DNA of 64,000 bases, taken from Tetrahymena thermophila SB210. Taxonomy: Eukaryota; Ciliophora; Oligohymenophorea; Hymenostomatida; Tetrahymenidae. The notes beneath the pieces are model-generated. The model searched no databases, was not told where the DNA came from, and was given only the letters and a program-made list of their open reading frames with translations. The stretch spans positions 2,150,252-2,214,251 of the forward strand of contig NW_002476559.1 of NCBI RefSeq assembly GCF_000189635.1, in the 5' to 3' direction. Both the position numbers and the translations under genes were made by a program. Shown here piece by piece: positions 27,135-37,747 of the stretch (within the stretch, counting starts at the first letter, position 1; every line of letters begins with the position of its first letter).

Positions 27135-29890
27135 ATGAATACATAATTGCATTCAAAAAAACTAGATACTTTGAAACCTTTAGAGTCTCCTTCTTATGCT
27201 AATATATTTAATTAGATCAAGCAGAATCAAAGTATATTTTTATTTAAAAAAGCCAAATTGTCTGAGATTATATTGAATAGTTATTATATTTATTACAAAA
27301 CAGCTGCTGATACAGACAATATTCCATAACAGTATTCATATTTGTAAGTAGAATTGAAATTATATTTCTTAGCTTAAAAATAATCCAAAAAAATTAAGAT
27401 AAAACAACTCATACATCAGTGGAACCGGTTAGTTGAACACCTAAAGAGGTTATAATGACTATATGGCTAATTAATACAATTCAGATAGAAATATGAATGT
27501 AAATAATCCTTACAAAAAGGAATTCTTTTATAGAATCTAGTCACCTAGAAACCCATTTCTTCCTCATTTTGATTAGGAAGAGCAAAGTAGAAATCAGATA
27601 TTTGTTTATTTATTTATTTTAGTTTATGTTAAAATAACTAAAAAATGTTATATTTAAAAAAGAGAAAAACTAATTTAACAAAAAAATATATTTATTTTAA
27701 TAAATAAATAAATAAATAGAGGAAAGTCCTAGATTGAGAAATATCAAAAATGGTGTAAGTGGTGGTTATGAAGGTAATGAAAATAAATATGGTCAAATTA
27801 AATCATTTAATGCTTTTAATTATGACGAGCTCAACTCATCACTCAATCATTAAGATTAAGCTAAATTAAATAGAGCTATTAATATGGGGTGGATTCCTTA
27901 AAAACAAGTTGACCAATTTAGAAGTGATAAAAATAAATAACTACTTTATCAATAGGAGCTCTAAAAACAAATTAATGAGAAATAAGAATTGAAAATGCAG
28001 TAACTTCGAAAATAGAAGTTAGAAGAGGAGAAACTTGATAGAAAAATAATGAAACAACTGAATATACCAAGTATTTATTATTGAAACTATAACATAAAAA
28101 AAATTTTTATTTATTTAAGAATTAGATTTAAACTCTGTCTAGATGGTATAAAAGCAAAATTAAATTTATGATTCTAATGTCTACTCAAAAACGCCTAGTA
28201 AATTATCAAGAACACCTCCATTCAGAAAAAATTCTAATTCTTAGAAATCCATACCAAAACATAATGATGATCAATATTTATAAATTTAAAAAAATAGATC
28301 TTCTTTCAACAACATTTAAATGCCAACATCTCCCCGATCTAATTTATCAAAAGCACATAACCCTGCTTTTTCCCCTAGACAAATAACTAAAATTCATGTG
28401 GTTGCTTCACCCTCACATAATTCAATAAACACTAATAGGCCTAACAATTTTTCTTCAAGCAGAGAAACAGAAGTAAAAATTTTCAAATTGATTAAAAATA
28501 ATTTGTTGTTTTATTATCTCTCTATCAATCAAGCATTTAGAAATATTAGGTCTAATTAATTATAATTTTTTAAAAATTTTATATATTTCTAATTTGGAAA
28601 AAAATTATTTTAATTAAATTTATTAATTTTTTGATTAAAAAGTTAAAAATGTAAAAAATTTTATTTTATTTTTGTATTTAAAAAAATTTAACTTAATTTA
28701 ATAATAATTTTACTAATTAAATGATATTTTTTTATTTAGTTTAGTTTATTTTAGTATAATTGAATAGCTCTTAATATATTTTTAATTTAATATTCAGTCA
28801 AATACACAGCTAGGATTAGAATTAATTAAGAGATAAATGCAAGAAAGCTACTTAAATGCAAGCAAGCAGCTAGATGAATTGAAAGTAATATTTTGAAAAT
28901 GAAGTAAAAATTATTATTTATGATAAAAATTAGGTAGAAATGGAAAGAATCAGAGAGTAGAAGAATTAAGCACAATAAGAATTTTTTCAATTAAGAAGTT
29001 AAATAAAAAATTAAATTGAATTCCACAACTTAAAGCTTTACGGGGGAGTTAATTTTGCAAAGAATCCTTCTAAATATTACCAGTAGTAATTATATGAGAA
29101 TCAAATTGCTAATAATGATTCATCAATTATATATCCATTTATTAGTGAATCTACTCTTGATTAAAACTTATTCTAATACAGTTAAAGTGTTTCCTCTAAA
29201 ACTTTGAAGTAGAGTTTAGTTTAGACACCACAAATTTTAAATTCTCAAAAAATGGATAACTAGCAATAAGCTAACTTATCCGAATTATAGAGCAAAGATT
29301 TATTAGGTTCTAAGTTAATTACCTAATAAGAATTAGGAAAAATAGAATAAAATTTAAACGAGTCTAGAATTTCAAGGGTTTCTCATCAATCTAAAAAATC
29401 GATATTACAAAATCAGCAAGATGGTACTTTCAATATTTCCAAAGATTAAGAAAAGGAACTTCTATCTTTAAAAAATTCATAAATATAAGATTAAAAAGAT
29501 ATCTTAAACAATTCTTAGAAAGATATTTCTAAAAGTATTTCTGTAAAAAGAATTAGCTCTCCTCCTTTTGATTAGTAAAAACAAGAAAGCTAATTAGATA
29601 TTAGTAAAGAACTTAACGGAGAAAACTTCTTTTTTACAGAAATTAATAATGAATCAAACACAAACGCCTAAAGTAACAACTAAGATAATTTTAAAAAATC
29701 CATATTACATAATAGCATTGAAAATAATAAACAGTAAACTGTGTCATAAAAATAAAGTGAAAATGATTTCAAAAAGCTCATAAAAAATATAGAAGATATG
29801 GTAGAAGAATAGACTAAAGACATTTAAAATGTAAGCACTGTACATAAAGTAGAAGTACAAAACAGTATAAATTTTAGAAATAATAAATGA
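27135..29890 (+). CDS. Coiled-coil protein with CSPP1/CCDC66-like segment
   Basis: Six exons: 27135-27343, 27399-27586, 27720-28070, 28120-28472, 28798-28884, 28934-29890, giving 714 aa ending at TGA with all phases matching. After an Asn/Ser-rich N-terminus, residues about 205-250 form a highly charged helix containing LLYQQELQKQINEKQELK and KLEEEKLDRKI. This 'YxxELxxQIxEK' pattern is the one seen in centrosomal/ciliary proteins such as CSPP1 and CCDC66; the link is by pattern recall, not a search. A second helical stretch (LGLELIKRQMQ, then VEMERIREQKNQAQQEF) spans the exon 5/6 junction and is followed by LYGGVNF. The C-terminal third is Ser/Gln/Lys-rich and probably disordered. No signal peptide or membrane segment is visible. 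A role at basal bodies or microtubules is a reasonable guess. Exons 5 and 6 are supported by phase and by helix continuity across the 49-nt intron. Confidence 0.75.
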
Positions 29891-30379
29891 ATAACTTAAT
29901 TATATACTTTTTATATTATAAAATATTTAATTTAATTATCATTTATCTTTATTCTTCATAATTATTTTATTATTGAAAGTATTTAATTTAATTTTTATTT
30001 AATTTAAAATGATGGAAAGTTTATTTTTTATAAGTTTTTATTTTACAATTAAACATTTTATTGTTAGATTTTAGAAAAAATGTTTACTTTTTTAAAATAA
30101 CGATTGATTTATATTTATTTTTGTTTATTTTTATTTTTGCATAATAAAAAACTCAGCTCAAAGTTAGTTAATACCATTTTTAAAAATAATCCACCAAAAA
30201 AATAAATTTTTATACTCTTTGAGATCAAATATTTTTTATTAAGTCATTTATTTATTTTAAGATTATAAATCAATTTTTAAACATTTTTGATAGAAATTTT
30301 TTACTGATGAAATATTAGGATATTCTTATATATTTGTTTATTTATTTATTATAAGTTTTTATTATGTTATGCTTATAAA
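29891..30379. other. Convergent intergenic spacer
   Basis: A+T-rich spacer between the 3' ends of the coiled-coil gene (+) and the first lysozyme gene (-). Nothing recognisable in it. Confidence 0.55.
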
Positions 30380-31218
30380 TCAATAGAAGTTGAAATCAAC
30401 ACCAGCTCCACAAGCAGTCTCATCTCCATCGTATTACTTGATAGCAGGGTCACTCCATCCACCAAAACTTAAACCATTGTACCTTTATTTAAATAAAAAT
30501 TAATTTAGGGATAAAATAAAAATCTCTCTATTAATTATTTGTTTATATTTATATTCATTTATTTATTTTGTTTGTTTGTTTGGTTTACACCTTTAAAATT
30601 TTGAAGAAAAAATTAATTAATTGAACTAACAAATTAATACCAGTCATCAAAACTAGCTGAGCCATCATAGTGAGCATACCAGATAGGAATGGAAGTAAAA
30701 TATGGGCAGTTACCTTCGTCACCAAAGATAGTAGACCACTAGTACTAACTTGAGTAAATACCAACAAGTTTACCATAGCTTTAGAGGCTTGAGACAAGAT
30801 TACTTAAAAAGCTGCAGTTGTAATCGATGTCAGAACTCCAAGCACAAGTAGAAGAAGGATTGTATTCAACATCGATCCAAACAGTACCATAAACATCGTT
30901 ACCATTTCCATCAACCATAGAGCTGACAAAATCAGAAGCAATCTAAGATGGGTCTACGGCTAAGCAGGGGAAGAGATAGACATCAGTGATAAGGCCTGCA
31001 CTTCTTCCATTAAGGTTAGTATCAATAGCATTATAGTCAACATTTCCGATGCTCTAATATCCTCTAGAAATAACAAATTGGATACCATAATTGTCAATCA
31101 AACAATTGAAGGTATCTTCATCTATAGAATCTGAAACATCGACGCCAATAACTGCATTAGCGCTGTTGATGCTCAAGGCGACCAAGAGGAAAAGACTTAA
31201 TAAAAACTTTTTGTTCAT
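30380..31218 (-). CDS. Secreted GH25-type lysozyme, copy 1 (divergent)
   Basis: Two exons (31218-30641 and 30482-30380), 226 aa. GH25 lysozymes cleave the beta-1,4 MurNAc-GlcNAc bond of peptidoglycan. Residues 1-22 (MNKKFLLSLFLLVALS..) are a signal peptide. The mature start VIGVDVS carries the N-terminal Asp (D27), and WIDVEYN (D116, E118) matches the paired acidic residues of the GH25 active site. IWYAHYDGSASFDDW, FGGWSDPAIKQYDGD and the C-terminal CGAGVDFNFY are signatures of the protist/nematode-type GH25 proteins. The 158-nt intron splits a Trp codon as TG|G, exactly as in the four paralogs. It is the most divergent copy (DPSQ insertion, YLFPC instead of YHFPC) and stands at the downstream edge of the cluster. 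Probable site of action: food vacuole/phagosome or secretion (inference). Confidence 0.87.
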
Positions 31219-32290
31219 TCTTTTTATTTAACTTTTAATTATTTTATAGATATATTATTAATTTATAGATTCAAGTGATATCAAAAAGATTTATAATTAG
31301 AATAGTTCTTAATTATTTAAAGTCAATGGATATTAAAAAGCAAAATCTAAAACAAATTTAAATTTTTCAATCCACCTTTTGTGGTAATTCCTAAAATCTT
31401 TTATTATAAATTATTTCTTACTTTAATCTATTTACTTACTTGTAAACCAGCTATCATTTTTTTAATAATTAATTATTTGTAACCTTATATACAAATAATC
31501 TAATTAAAATTTAATCAAACTCAATTAAGCGCATTAATACTAAACTGAGTAAAAGAACAATTTATTTTTTAAAAATAAAATAAATAAATTTGTTAGATTT
31601 TTAGTTTTTCCTTTTTATTATTTAGTTGTAAAATATTGTAATTTAATAGATTAAGATTATCACGAGTTTCGTTTATACAAGTATAAAAAAATAACAATGA
31701 TAGAAGTAATAGACCTATTTAAATAATATACAATATAAATGAAAGATATTTTATAAAAAGTAAAGGAACTTTTTCAATACTCAATTTATTATTAAGCACA
31801 AGTATTGCATAAATAATGAAAATAAGCCAAATATATTTCAAAGTTTAAAAATTTTGATTTACTAAAATTTAATTAAATTAGCTAAGTGAAAATTATTAGG
31901 GTAAGTATATATCATCTGCTTTAGAATATGTAAGATTAAATTAAACTTTACATTTTCACTAAAAATTATCCATTCAACTTTATTTATTATTTGAAAAATA
32001 TTGAATGAAAAATAAGAAAGAAAGAAAGATAGATAGATAATTTTTGATATTTATCAAAAAATAAACAAGTGTAAAAGAAATAATATTAATATACAACATA
32101 GAAAAATTTTTAATTTAAATTCATTAAATTGTATAAATTTATTGTTATTTATTAAACGAAATAAATAATAAAATTTTTGTTATTTATTTTAACGAATATA
32201 TTAAATGAGTTTTAACAGTATATTTATTTTTTAATAAAGAGTTTTTTTATATTAAAAAAATTAAATTTTAAAAATATTATCTATCACCTA
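31219..32290. other. Intergenic, promoter side of lysozyme 1
   Basis: A+T-rich DNA between the start of lysozyme 1 and the stop of the first TPR-kinase-like gene. It includes a short GAAA/GATA purine-rich run near 32008-32040. No coding frame was found. The GAGTAAACT-type motif shared by lysozymes 2-5 is not clearly present here. Confidence 0.5.
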
Positions 32291-35158
32291 TCACTATTTG
32301 TCCTTGAAATAAATATTTGTGTTTTCTTAAATTTTATAATCAAATTTTTCATTATTAAAATCTTTTGTAGTAGTTTGCATATTTTACTAAAACTTGTGCT
32401 TTCTGTAATCAACAGTAGTTAATTAATTCATTTCTTTTTCAAGCAACTCCTAATTTTATTTAAAATTTTTGTTTTGTGAAATTGTTATATCTCCTTATTC
32501 TGAATTATGGATTTAACTTTCCAACTTATTTCCTTCAATGAATTCTTACTTTCCATTTATTTGCTAAATCATATCTTTAAATGTTTTTCTTTCTTATTCT
32601 ATTTACACTATTAATTACTAATCTTCTTCTAAATAAATATTCTTTTATTATTCTATTTTTTCAATTAATGTATCAATGTCATAATCTTTAACCTATAAAA
32701 TCTTTAGAACTCCATGAACAAAATAATAAAGCAAACGATTATCAAATAAAATATCGATTAATAAACTAATATTCATCATCTAATTTATTTTAGTATGACA
32801 AATTAATTCCTTATTCTCAAATATAAAATTTTTTGGCTTATTTTGCTATTAATGATTCTATTTTTAAAACAAACTTATCCAAAATTCGTTAAAATGATTA
32901 TACATTTAAGTCATAAATAATTAATAATCTATTAAAGATTGATCTATTAAACAAGAGTACAAAAAATCAAATAAATAATCCTTTTAAAACTCATAGAGGA
33001 TTAATTCAGTGTTAGGTCTTTCAAATATCTCTTTATTTCTTATTTCTTCTTGTATATACTTTAGCAACTAATTTGATATCTCGTTTTTAATTATAAAAGA
33101 AGTATCTATTTTGAAATCATGTAATAGATTCAGATAAGAATTAGAATATACCTCTAATATAATTTTCCCCAAGTTAAATATATCTGATCTATTATCAACC
33201 TAATTTTCAGGAATTTTATAAGAAGGAGTTTGAAATTAAATTTGCTAAAATGCTATATTATCAGTCTAACCTTTATAAATTAAGTTTAACGGATTTAAGT
33301 TAATAATTGATGCCCCATAATCAATAATTATTGGATTAATTGATCCATCTGATTGTTATTTTTAAATTACAATATTTAAAAGCTTTAAGTCTAGATGATT
33401 TATAGATTTAGAATGTAATTATTAGAGCCCTTTAATTATTCTAAAAACAATTTACTGTTTTTAAAATTTGGTTAATTTATTATTTTTAAGGTATTCTTAA
33501 AGACTACCTTCTGAATAATAATTTTAGTAAATAACTACATAACTATTTTTATGCTCGTCTTAGTAGCAATCATAAAACAAATTATAATTTACATAGCTTC
33601 CTATACAAAAGGAACCAATTAGCAACTCATTTACCACCTATTAAGGAATAAAAGTAATTAATTCTCCATTACCTTGAAGCTTAAACTTCTTTTTTAAGTA
33701 TATTTTGTTGTTGATTATAAACTTAGTTACAGTAACTCCATGTCCATTATTTTGATAAATTAGTTAGCTTGAGTTAATTGATCTTGTGATAATAACGGGT
33801 TTCTTTTGAAGAAATTACTTAACTTGAATTAAATGATCACTATAGTATAAGCAATCAAAATTTTCACTTTAACTATTTTATTCGTTAGTCGTTCTATTTT
33901 CATCTTTTAATAAAGCTTAAGCTGCCTGAAAAAAATGTTAGTTCTCACTATCCTCTCCTTCTTTATAGAGTTTTCCCAAAATAAATTATTAATTTTAAAT
34001 TTGAGCTTTTATTTAATCCTAATACTCATAAAATTCAACATTTTTTTGAAGATAATATTTTTGTAGAAAGTAGAAAATAAATATATTTCTAAATTTATTC
34101 ATGGAATTATTTTGCAATCCTTCAATAAACTCCTAAAATCTATATTAGCATAAATAAATACACAATAACAGAATTTAACTTTTCTCTCTTTCTTTTTAAT
34201 TATCAAGAATTGTGATAGAATCTTGATAATTTCTTTAATACAATAAACACAAAGCAATATTCTCTTTAACTGCCTATTTTTTGATAACATCTTTTTCTAA
34301 TTCCAATTTCTACTTATAATATTCGAAAGCTAAACTATATTTATTTAATGCAGAAAGCACATTTCCTATCATAAAAAGTATATATGACTAAATATTATAT
34401 GTATTTTCTTAAAAGTTACGTTAAAATGTTTCTAAATAAATTAAAAATAAATCATATAAATATATGCTTTTATAAATGTTTAAAATTGAAACATATCTAT
34501 CATAATCATCTTAATAATCTAGCTTTTTACAATAATTTAAGAAATTTGATAAGTCAAAATAATCATCTACATTACAATTTAAATTTGAAACCAAATATAA
34601 ATTGAACCATTTTCTCATTTATAAAGAAGCTTTAAATTTAGGATTTATTTATAAAGATTTCTCTAAATATTATTTTGCTTTATCAAGTTATTTCATTATC
34701 TAATAACACTTCGCTAAATTATAATAAGTATCAAATTGATTACCATTTAAAGCCAATGATTATTCAAACTTTTGAGCAGCTTCTTAATAATTTTTATCAG
34801 CAAAAAGCAAATAACTTCCATTTAATTGTAAAATCAATGAATTATTCTCAGAATTTCTATTCAATTCCTATAAAAGAGATTTAGCTTTATCAAACTTATT
34901 TATCTTCATTAATATTTAACAAATATTTATTTTAGATTATACATCATAGCATTTTTCAAAGCATTCAATTGCTTAAACATGCTTATTTAGACCCATGTAG
35001 CATAATCCCTTTTAGAAGCTCACAAACTCTCTTATATTAACCTGATTATTATTATTATTTTCCATATTTTCTAGAAATTATAATGACTCTAAGAATTTTT
35101 GATTTTTGATAAGTTCTAAGCATTCTTATTATTCCTTTTTAAATTAGCTTTAACCCAT
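32291..35158 (-). CDS. TPR protein with C-terminal protein-kinase-like domain, copy 1
   Basis: Intronless 956-codon frame (955 aa) from ATG at 35158 to TGA at 32291-32293. The N-terminal half contains tetratricopeptide-like helices (GLCYMGLNKHVQAIECFEKC; YYNLAKCYQIMKQLDKAKQ, with SLQINPKF following), normally a protein-interaction scaffold. The kinase-like part includes a hinge-like YYSEGSLQEYL, the catalytic loop HLDLKLLN (H588) and DYGAS (D613) in place of DFG. Then come TPSYKIPE, which matches the APE region, and NRSDIFNLGKIILE, which matches the helix-F DxWSxG region. I cannot see a GxGxxG loop or a VAIK lysine, so it may be a weak or dead kinase. The C-terminus is a Gln/Lys/Glu-rich coiled coil. 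It lies head-to-tail between lysozymes 1 and 2 and is paralogous to the gene at 37748-40654. Confidence 0.82.
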
Positions 35159-35697
35159 TTTTGTAGTTTTATAAATATATTAATATTTGCTGACTGATTA
35201 TTAATTTTTATATCTTTTAATTAAATCTTTTCCTTTTCAAAAATTAATTAGAATATTCAATCAACATTAGTAACTACATAATAATCTAATTAAAATATAT
35301 GTTATCTTCTAAATTAGATTAGATACTACAATTATAAAATTACAAATAATAATGAATATATTTAGATAAAAAATTTTTTAAATAAATATGAATGTTAGTT
35401 AAACCCTAAAATAATTATTTGAAAAACATATTAATGTAAATTATTTTTAATTAACATCCAATTTTTTTGAAAATCTTGCTTTTATTTATATTTGGATATT
35501 TTTTTTATTTTAATCTTCTATTTTGAGCTTATAAAAAAACATTCAAATATATTTTAAGGTATGTAGAGATTAAATATATTAAAAAAACTATTTTATTTGT
35601 AAATAAAAAACATATATTTTGTGGATTCGATATTTTAATTTTATAAATCTAGATATTTTAATAATAATTATTTTCTTTTATTTTTTTAGTTATTTAT

Positions 35698-36539
35698 TCA
35701 ATAGTAATCCATATCAACATCAAGACCACATAAAGTAGTATCGCCAATATATTACTTGATAGCAGGCTTTGTCCAGCCACCAAATTAGTACTTACTCCTA
35801 TTAATTTTAATTAAATTATTTAAATCATGCTAAATATAAAAATCTAATTAAAAATGTTAGTTTCTAATTTTTTTAAATCGTTCTACAAAACTGATAATCT
35901 CCATCTAGATTTTCTCAAAAAAGATAAATTTTGTTTTGTAAATTAAAAACTTTAACAAAAAGGATATTTTTGATATTAATTAATTTACCAGTCACTGAAA
36001 CTAGGAGAATTATCGTAGTGAGCGTACCAGATTGGGAGGTTGGTGAAGTAAGGACAGTTACCAGCAGCACCGAAGATAGTTGTCCACTAATATTAAGAAC
36101 TATAAATACCAACTAACTTGCCATGAGATTTGTAAGCTGCAACAATATCCTTCAAGAATTAGCAGTTAGTGTTAACATTAGAAGTCCAACCACAGCCAGA
36201 TGATGGATTAGTTTCAACATCAACCCAAACAGTTCCGTACAAGGATCCAAAAGTATTAACAGTTGCTTAAACCTAATCAGCTGCACTAACTTTACCAAGG
36301 CAAGGAAAATGATAAATATCTGTAATTAAACCTGCAGACTTAGCATTTTTGAGAGTATCAACATTGCCTGAATCAACAGCACCGTAACTTTTGTAACCTC
36401 TAACAATAGCAAACTAGACTCCATTGTTCTTTAAGCACTAGAAGTTATTGAAGGGAGAATAAATATCAACACCAATAACAGCTTGAGCTCCTTATAAGGA
36501 GATTAAGGCGAGCAATACTACGAAAGCAATTTTAATCAT
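35698..36539 (-). CDS. Secreted GH25-type lysozyme, copy 2
   Basis: Two exons (36539-35989 and 35797-35698), 216 aa. The signal peptide is residues 1-20 (MIKIAFVVLLALISLQGAQA). Mature VIGVDIY carries the N-terminal Asp (D25); YHFPC follows the third strand; VWVDVETNP supplies D107 and E109, the likely catalytic acidic pair of GH25. YGTVWVDVE, GKLVGIYSSQYQW, LPIWYAHYDNSPSFSDW and KPAIKQYIGD are family hallmarks, and DVDMDYY closes the barrel. Function: peptidoglycan hydrolysis, likely after secretion or delivery to digestive vacuoles. The 191-nt intron splits the Trp codon (TG|G) before SKYQFGGW. It is closest to copies 3-5. A GAGTAAACT element lies about 150 nt upstream of the start. Confidence 0.9.
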
Positions 36540-36691
36540 TTATTTTTTTTTAATATACAACTTTTTTACAAATTTATTATTATTAATTAATATAATTAAA
36601 AAGTCAAAAGGATATTTTTTAAAAAAGACGAATAACTAACTAAAGGAATAAGAGAGTGAGTGAGTGAGTGAATGTAAATAAATTTGATTAT

Positions 36692-36744
36692 GAGTAAACT
36701 TAGATATCTAAATTAATTGTGGGTAAATAAGGTTTATAAGAATT
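36692..36744 (-). promoter_or_regulatory. Shared lysozyme upstream motif, copy 2
   Basis: On the + strand GAGTAAACT (36692-36700) and ATAAGGTTTATAAGAATT (ending at 36744) lie about 150-205 nt upstream of the lysozyme 2 start. Both words recur at similar positions upstream of lysozymes 3, 4 and 5. Candidate promoter elements or simply conserved by recent duplication. Confidence 0.4.
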
Positions 36745-37747
36745 AAATATCTCAAATTAATATAAATTAATTATCTAAATAAAGATTCTTTTTCAGATTA
36801 ATTTATTCTTATACATCATTTCAAATATTATACACATATTTTTTTACATTTCCAATCTAAATATTTAACTAATTCAAAAAATATATTCACATAATAAAAT
36901 TATAAATAGAATTTGAATTATTACCAAATTTAATGTACCACTAAAAGAAAAATATTCAATAAATTTGTTGTTTTAAAAATAATTGAATTATTTTGATTAT
37001 TATTTTTTGAAGATATAAAGAAAAAATATATGGTTAATATTAGCCAAAGGAATAGGAGCTAAATAAATAAATTAATTATTTTTTTGTAATTAAGATTTTA
37101 GATTATTCATTATTTTGTAAATTGGTAAAATCAAATTCTAAAAATTTATGTATAAGAATTTGATGAAATTGTTGGATTCAAATTTTAAACATATTATTAA
37201 TAAATAATTAATTGCTTTTTTTAACATAATAAAATTATAAAAATTAATTAATATTTCTATTGTTTAGATTATTAAAAAAAGCAATATTTAACTTTTTTCT
37301 GATCAAAATAAATGCTTAATAAAAATTTATATATTTTTTTCAATCTATATAAAAAAGTATTTATAATTATTATTAAGAATTTTTTACACTATCAAATTAT
37401 TTGAATATCACATTACAATAAAAATAATTATTTCTTAAATGAATTTTGATTTATTAAATTATTTTATTTTAAAATAAACTTTTTCTAATATAACTTATTT
37501 TCCTTTTATCATAAAGAAGTTCCAAATTAAAAATTATTATAAATATCATATATTGTATTCATTTAAATATTATATTTAGTATAGGGTTGGTATTTTATTG
37601 ATTAAATCAATTTTATTTAATTATATTAATCAAAAATTATGGGAAAGGGAAATCCTTAATTAATGAGAATTGATGGTTATTTAAATTAAAAATATATGTT
37701 ATATAAAGAAAATAATTTCTTTTTAAATATAAAATAATTTAACTATT
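36745..37747. other. Intergenic between lysozyme 2 and TPR-kinase-like copy 2
   Basis: A+T-rich DNA with no coding frame. A stretch near 37090-37150 resembles sequence upstream of lysozymes 3 and 4 (a degenerate match ending in TCCAATTCTAAAA/TCAAATTCTAAAA). Confidence 0.45.

Larger units (their letters stand above)
32291..36539 (-). repeat. Duplicated block, copy A: TPR-kinase-like gene + lysozyme 2
   Basis: This 4.2-kb block (lysozyme 2 upstream of the TPR-kinase-like gene on the minus strand) has the same gene order, orientation and spacing as 37748-42023. The gap between kinase-like start and lysozyme stop is 539 nt here and 519 nt in the other block. Both genes are clearly paralogous between blocks, so a single segmental duplication is the simplest origin. 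Confidence 0.75.
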
